NCBI GenBank assembly: GCA_001970955.1
Contig: MPUH01000849.1
Location: 1-31,910 of the forward strand
Source of the DNA: Stentor coeruleus
Lineage: Eukaryota; Ciliophora; Heterotrichea; Heterotrichida; Stentoridae
Direction: 5' to 3'
DNA: 31,910 nucleotides
Under the pieces are notes generated by a model, which made no database searches, was not told where the DNA came from, and saw only the letters and a program-made list of their open reading frames with translations. A program made the position numbers and the translations under genes. Below, one piece after another: positions 27,622-31,910 of the stretch. Every line of letters begins with the position of its first letter. Positions within the stretch are counted from its first letter, which is position 1.

Positions 27622-28349
27622 GGAATTGTTGTTAATTAATCGTGTTTTTAATGATGAAGAATGGTTTTGGTTAGAGATTATGAGAATTAAGTTGATGAGG
27701 AAAGTTTGGGTAGGGTTGAAGTTTATATTAGATAAAACGTGTTTTGCAGTATTTTTAAGATGATTTATGACTTGTTACTAAGAATAATAACTAAGTTGTT
27801 ATATATCAGTAATCAGAACTCTAACATTAATAATTTTTACTTTAAACTTTTTTCTCAAATACTTCATGAACTTAGATACAAATCACTACATCATCTTTTT
27901 CATTTATTTTAAACAAATGCGACTAATAAGAAAACTTCACATCCTATTTCTGTGGATTATATTTTATTAATCTTTTTTTTATACACCTTTTTTAAAAACA
28001 CCTCAGCATTTCTGGATTCACTTCAAAATTGGGAACTGAAAAGAACTTGAAATATCAAGTGCACTAATAAAATCTGAAAGGTGATTAATAAAATAAGCTA
28101 TTTGAAATAATTATAATATAATTAGTNAATCTGAAAGGTGATTAATAAAATAAGCTATTTGAAATAATTATAATATAATTAGTTTGGGAAGATTATTTGT
28201 ATTTTTATAAACAGCTAAGCAGTTTATCATCTCATAATTAAGATTTTGTTTCGATATTAGGAAAACTCATATCATTTGAATTAAAATTTTGTCTGGTAAA
28301 TTTATTGACAATTAAAGAAATAATTCTAATAAGAAATTCATCAAGAAAT
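27622..28349. other. Spacer downstream of Cdh1
   Basis: The first 140 bases are G-rich 3' flank; the rest is plain AT-rich. A contig join lies at 28127 (listed separately). No gene is seen. The 63-codon frame overlapping the Cdh1 end is a shadow. Confidence 0.45.
28071..28183. repeat. 56-base direct repeat around one N (assembly join)
   Basis: Positions 28071-28126 and 28128-28183 are identical and flank a single N at 28127. This is the same layout as at 6783-6909, so it is read as an unmerged contig overlap rather than a real tandem repeat. Confidence 0.92.
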
Positions 28350-28880
28350 CAGTGAGCAGAATGAAAAATAAGAAGAAGAGAATGCTTTTTGCTACTTTTT
28401 TTTTTTACTTGAGATGCATTCAAGATATTTGTATGAATCAGTTTTTTTATCTTGCTTTTTTATTTTTATTATTATTTATGATTAGTTCCATATACCATTA
28501 TCTTTTATTTAGAAAGTTAAGGTTGAACTTATAGTCTGTGAGCAATTTCTCAAATATTATACCTAAGTTTTATAATTCTTTTTCTAAGTTTGAAACTAAG
28601 ACTATATAATCTGAATAAATTAAGATTCCTACTTTCCTGTTGTTTGATATCTTTATTCCATAAGGGCTCTTTTTTATTCCCATGCAATTTTCTATCTATT
28701 AAGTCAAATGATTCAGCCAAGTCAAGAAATATACAATATTTTGGTATTCCATTCTACTATTAACTTTCAATAATAGTATTTAGTACATGAATTTTATTTA
28801 TAAATAATCTATTTCTCATCAATTAGCTTGAGTATTTATTAAAAATAAAACTTATTCCTTATTAGCTTGAAAGCATTTCT
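28350..28880 (-). mobile_element. Decayed non-LTR retrotransposon reverse transcriptase
   Basis: On the minus strand, pieces of a LINE-type reverse transcriptase appear in the expected order but in different frames. Around 28840-28780 is LMRNRLFINKIHVLNTIIES, like the family's GFRKGRST.D.IF.LN..IE. At 28741-28688 is KYCIFLDLAESFDLIDRK, like the catalytic block CIFLDLSKAFD.VDR. At about 28635-28580 is VGILIYSDYIVLVSNLEKEL, like VGILLYADDIVLLS..EEL. At 28439-28416 is DSYKYLEC, like the downstream SYKYLG motif. The distance between the second and third blocks is too short, so an internal part is deleted. Stops and frameshifts separate the blocks, and YADD reads YSDY, losing one catalytic Asp. 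No endonuclease domain or poly-A tail was found. This is a dead remnant, probably from the intergenic repeat fraction. Confidence 0.75.
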
Positions 28881-29172
28881 GAGTTAAAGAATAAACTTAT
28901 AGATTTAAGTATATCATAATAAAGGGAAATCTTTTTTTGGATATCATTTAAGCTAAATATTCAAGACTAATTCAAAGAAACTAATATAATTTAAAGAGCT
29001 GATGAGTTTTTAATAAAATTTTTGTTTTTTAAACTTAAAATATAAACAAACTTTATACTTTTTATGATAATTTCTTAATCATCCTAACTTATCTTTTTAG
29101 GATATAAAAATACTTTTTTCTTCAAATTTAATTTGCAAATATAGGTCAGTTAATTAGGTAATTATAATAAAT

Positions 29173-31910
29173 ATGATGTCACTTGAGAAAATAACTGACG
29201 AAGTAAAATTGCTTCAAAAAAAAGGGGATGATGAAATGAATTATAAAAATTTTAAGGAAGCTTACAAATTATATCTCAAAGCATATAATCTAAGAATGCC
29301 TTACTATACAAGTATGGACCCTGGAAATTCTAAAATTTACAAAAGACTTGCAAAAGTTTTATATTATATTAGAAATGATCCTGTTAATTCCACATATTCA
29401 AATCTAACTGAAGCAAAACTATATGCTAAAAGATATATAAAAATCAAAGAAAGCCGAGGAAAAACTATAAAAGATTGCTTTTTATTTGAAAACATCCTTG
29501 CATTATCTTATAAAAGAGAAGGAAAAAAAATAAAAGCTTTAAAGCATTTAAAAAATTGCAAAAATAATTTAGAAAAAGTTTCAAGTCCAGAAGACCCAGA
29601 ACTTGCTAAAATTTACAACAATCTAGGAATTCTTTATAATGATAACAACAAGAAAGATAAAGCCTTAAAATTTTATAAAAAATGTCAAGATATTTTGGAA
29701 AATATTTTACCTATTAATCATCCAGATCTTGCTAATAATTATAACAATATAGGAACTATTTATGATGAATTAAATGAGAAGAAAAAAGCTCTTGAATTTT
29801 ATGAAAAATCAAGAAATATAAGTGAAAAGTATTTGCCTGCTGATAGTCAGGAACTTGCTAAAGTCTACGCTAACATTGGAATTCTTTATTATAGTATTCA
29901 TATGAAGAAAAAAGCTTTAAAATTCTATAAAAAGGGTAAAAATATAAGTAAAAATGTTTTAAATACTGATTATCAGAATCTTGCTAAAATTTATAACAAT
30001 ATAGGAATAATTTATTGTGATTTCAATGAGAAACAAAAAGCATTAAAATATTATGAAATGTGTAGAAATATTTGGGAAAAAATTTTACCTGTTGATCACA
30101 AAAATATTCTTAGAATTTATAATAATATAGGGTCTCTTTATGATAGTTTAAACAAGAAAGAAAAAGCTGTAGAAATTTATGAAAAATACAAAAATATGCT
30201 AGAAAAAAAATTACCTTCTGATCATGAAAATTTTGAAAGTATTTATATAAATCTAGGAAAACTTTACATTCATTTAAAAGAATATAAAAAATCCATAGAA
30301 GTTTATAAAAAGTACAGAAATTGTTTGAAAAAGCATTTACCTGCTGACCATCAAATTTTCGCTGTAGTTTATAATACTCTAGGATTACTTTATTTTCAAT
30401 GTGATGTGATGAAAAAATCTATAAGATATTTTGAAGATTCCAAAAATATTCTCGAAAAAAAAGTGCCTGCTAATCATACTGATCTTGCTAATGTTTATAA
30501 AAATTTAGCATGTGCTTATGATACTATCAAGGATTATAAAAAAGCTATTGAATTTTATGAAAAATGTATAAACATAAAAGAAAAATATTTACCTGCAGAT
30601 CATTCAGAACTTTCTCTAATCTATCAAGCTCTAGGATTTTTTTATCATAAATTAAATGAGTATAAAAAAGCTTTTGATTTTTATGAAAAATGCAAAAAAA
30701 ATGTAGAAAAAAATTTAAACGCAGATTGTCCTGAACTTAATGAAATTTATAACAATCTAGGTGCTCTTCATTTACATTTAAATGATAGTGAAAAAGCTCT
30801 AGAATATTTTAGAAAGTACAAAAATATAATAGAAAAAAATTTTCCTAATGACCATTTAAAACTTAGTAAAATTTATAATAATCTAGGAGCTGTTTATAAA
30901 CATCTTAATAAGAAAAAAAAATCCTTAGAATATTACAAAAAGTGCCAAAATATAACAGAATTTTTTTTTTTAAGTATTAATTATCCACATACTGCTTCGA
31001 TTTATAGCAATTTAGGAAATCTTTATATCGATTTAAATAAGAATGAAAAAGCTCTAGAGTTTTTTCTAAAATGCAAAAATATAAGAGAAAAAGTTTTAAA
31101 TTCAGATCACCTAGATCTTGCTGAAATTTATAGCAAATTAGCAAGTTTCTATGAAAATAAGAACGAGAATAAAAAAGCTTTAGAATTTTATAAAAAGTCC
31201 AGAAATATCTTTGAAAAAACATTAAGCCCTGATAATCTAGATCTCGCTAAAAATTATGCAAATTTAGCAGACATTTATAAAGTTATCAATGGGAAGGGGA
31301 AAAAAGCTATAAAACTTTATGAAAAGTCAATAATTATTTTGGAAAAAAAATTAGACACTAATCATTCATATCTTGCTCTGATTTATAACAGTCTAGGAAA
31401 TCTTTATTATTTTTTTAACATTAATAAAAATGCTATGAAAAACTACAAAAAATGCCAAAATATTTGGGAAAAAAATTTAAATAATGATCATCCGAATCTT
31501 GCTATAATTTATAATAACATTACTTGTCTTTATGATAATTTAAACAAAAAGAAAAAAGCTCTATCTTTTTATAAAAAGTTTAAAAATGTAAAGGAAAAAA
31601 TTTTAAGTGTAGATAATCTAGAACTTGCTCAAATATACAAGAATCTAGGAAATCGTTATAATTTTTTTAATAAGACCAAAAAAGTTATAAGCTTTTATGA
31701 AAAGTGCAAAAATATAAGGGAAAGGGTTTTAAATGCAAATCATTTGGATCTCGCTAGAATTTATAATGATCTAGGAACTATTTATAATGATCTAAATGAA
31801 AAGAAAAAAGCTCTAGAACTTTACAAAAAGTGCCAAAATATAAATGAAAAAGTATTAAACCCTGATTATAAAGGTCTTGCTATTATATATAACAATCTAG
31901 GAAGAATTTA
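29173..31910 (+). CDS. Giant TPR-repeat protein, kinesin light chain/nephrocystin type (truncated by window)
   Basis: The frame opens at the ATG at 29173 (a second ATG follows directly) and stays open to the last base, giving 912 residues so far; the stop lies outside. Residues 1-142 are helical with degenerate TPR character (FKEAYKLYLKAYNLR). From residue 143 come 18 complete 42-residue repeats and a partial 19th, with the pattern LA.IYNNLG.LY..LN.KKKALEFYEK followed by .NI.EK.LP.DH. This is the TPR_10/TPR_12 type found in kinesin light chains and nephrocystin-3 and in large ciliate families. Each repeat should form a helix pair in a protein-binding superhelix. Repeats 11 and 14 carry one extra residue. 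Possible roles in cargo or ciliary scaffolding are inference. TATA-like ATTATAATAAAT precedes the ATG. Confidence 0.85.
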   Translation, partial: MMSLEKITDEVKLLQKKGDDEMNYKNFKEAYKLYLKAYNLRMPYYTSMDPGNSKIYKRLAKVLYYIRNDPVNSTYSNLTEAKLYAKRYIKIKESRGKTIKDCFLFENILALSYKREGKKIKALKHLKNCKNNLEKVSSPEDPELAKIYNNLGILYNDNNKKDKALKFYKKCQDILENILPINHPDLANNYNNIGTIYDELNEKKKALEFYEKSRNISEKYLPADSQELAKVYANIGILYYSIHMKKKALKFYKKGKNISKNVLNTDYQNLAKIYNNIGIIYCDFNEKQKALKYYEMCRNIWEKILPVDHKNILRIYNNIGSLYDSLNKKEKAVEIYEKYKNMLEKKLPSDHENFESIYINLGKLYIHLKEYKKSIEVYKKYRNCLKKHLPADHQIFAVVYNTLGLLYFQCDVMKKSIRYFEDSKNILEKKVPANHTDLANVYKNLACAYDTIKDYKKAIEFYEKCINIKEKYLPADHSELSLIYQALGFFYHKLNEYKKAFDFYEKCKKNVEKNLNADCPELNEIYNNLGALHLHLNDSEKALEYFRKYKNIIEKNFPNDHLKLSKIYNNLGAVYKHLNKKKKSLEYYKKCQNITEFFFLSINYPHTASIYSNLGNLYIDLNKNEKALEFFLKCKNIREKVLNSDHLDLAEIYSKLASFYENKNENKKALEFYKKSRNIFEKTLSPDNLDLAKNYANLADIYKVINGKGKKAIKLYEKSIIILEKKLDTNHSYLALIYNSLGNLYYFFNINKNAMKNYKKCQNIWEKNLNNDHPNLAIIYNNITCLYDNLNKKKKALSFYKKFKNVKEKILSVDNLELAQIYKNLGNRYNFFNKTKKVISFYEKCKNIRERVLNANHLDLARIYNDLGTIYNDLNEKKKALELYKKCQNINEKVLNPDYKGLAIIYNNLGRI
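29599..31910 (+). repeat. 126-base coding repeat array (TPRs)
   Basis: About 18.3 units of 126 bases lie in phase with the frame. Two units are 129 bases. Words such as AAAGCT(T/C)TAGAATTTTAT and AATCTAGGAA recur once per unit. The units differ at many codons, so the array is old rather than freshly amplified. Confidence 0.85.

Noticed and set aside
28071..28183. True tandem repeat or CRISPR-like pair
   Set aside because: There are only two identical copies around one N, the same pattern as an assembly join; no spacers.
28352..28534. 60-codon + strand hydrophobic ORF
   Set aside because: It is opposite the reverse transcriptase relic and its hydrophobicity comes from T-rich sequence.
1..31910. 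Tiny 15-base introns typical of heterotrichs
   Set aside because: I looked for frame breaks that would require them; every gene called here reads through, and the one break is explained by the contig join. In-frame, stop-free introns cannot be excluded by eye.
1..31910. tRNA or rRNA genes
   Set aside because: No T-loop/B-box words in a foldable context and no conserved rRNA stretches were seen by eye.

Overview
The window looks like a macronuclear fragment of a heterotrich ciliate, most likely Stentor or a close relative. The DNA is AT-rich and compact. All the genes read as uninterrupted frames, with short spacers and TATA-like stretches directly before many start codons. TAA, TAG and TGA all act as stops: the pseudokinase and the Cdh1 gene end in TGA. 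This argues against the Tetrahymena/Paramecium code and against the Blepharisma use of TGA for Trp. The genus is inferred; no rRNA or other marker gene is present.

Layout from left to right. A Golgi tether subunit (COG7) on the minus strand is followed by a tandem array of purple acid phosphatases on the minus strand. That array holds a frameshifted copy, an old decayed fragment, and an intact secreted copy whose signal peptide is scrambled by an assembly join. Next come a small basic protein of unknown role, a SIN1-like protein with a CRIM domain (TORC2 subunit), a four-helix membrane protein with a Tyr/Pro/Gln-rich tail, and a 1,268-residue Kelch-type protein with long Ser/Lys repeats. A SWEET sugar transporter is divergent from a second four-helix membrane protein. 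Then follow a serine-rich helical protein, a sphingosine/ceramide-type lipid kinase, a MAPK-derived pseudokinase set 46 bases downstream of a DONSON homologue, and a Cdh1/Fzr-type APC/C activator divergent from DONSON. The right end has a decayed non-LTR reverse transcriptase on the minus strand and a large, window-truncated protein made of 42-residue TPRs.

No operon-like pathway joins all the genes; this is an ordinary eukaryotic gene neighbourhood. DONSON (replication initiation) and Cdh1 (G1/mitotic exit) form a divergent cell-cycle pair, with the pseudokinase tightly packed behind DONSON.

The most notable points are: a MAPK fold that has lost every catalytic residue and carries Glu in place of the activation-loop Thr; the retrotransposon relic hidden in an apparent gene desert; the three-stage phosphatase array; two single-N assembly joins with duplicated flanks, one of which breaks a gene; and a saw-tooth GC skew that tracks gene boundaries.
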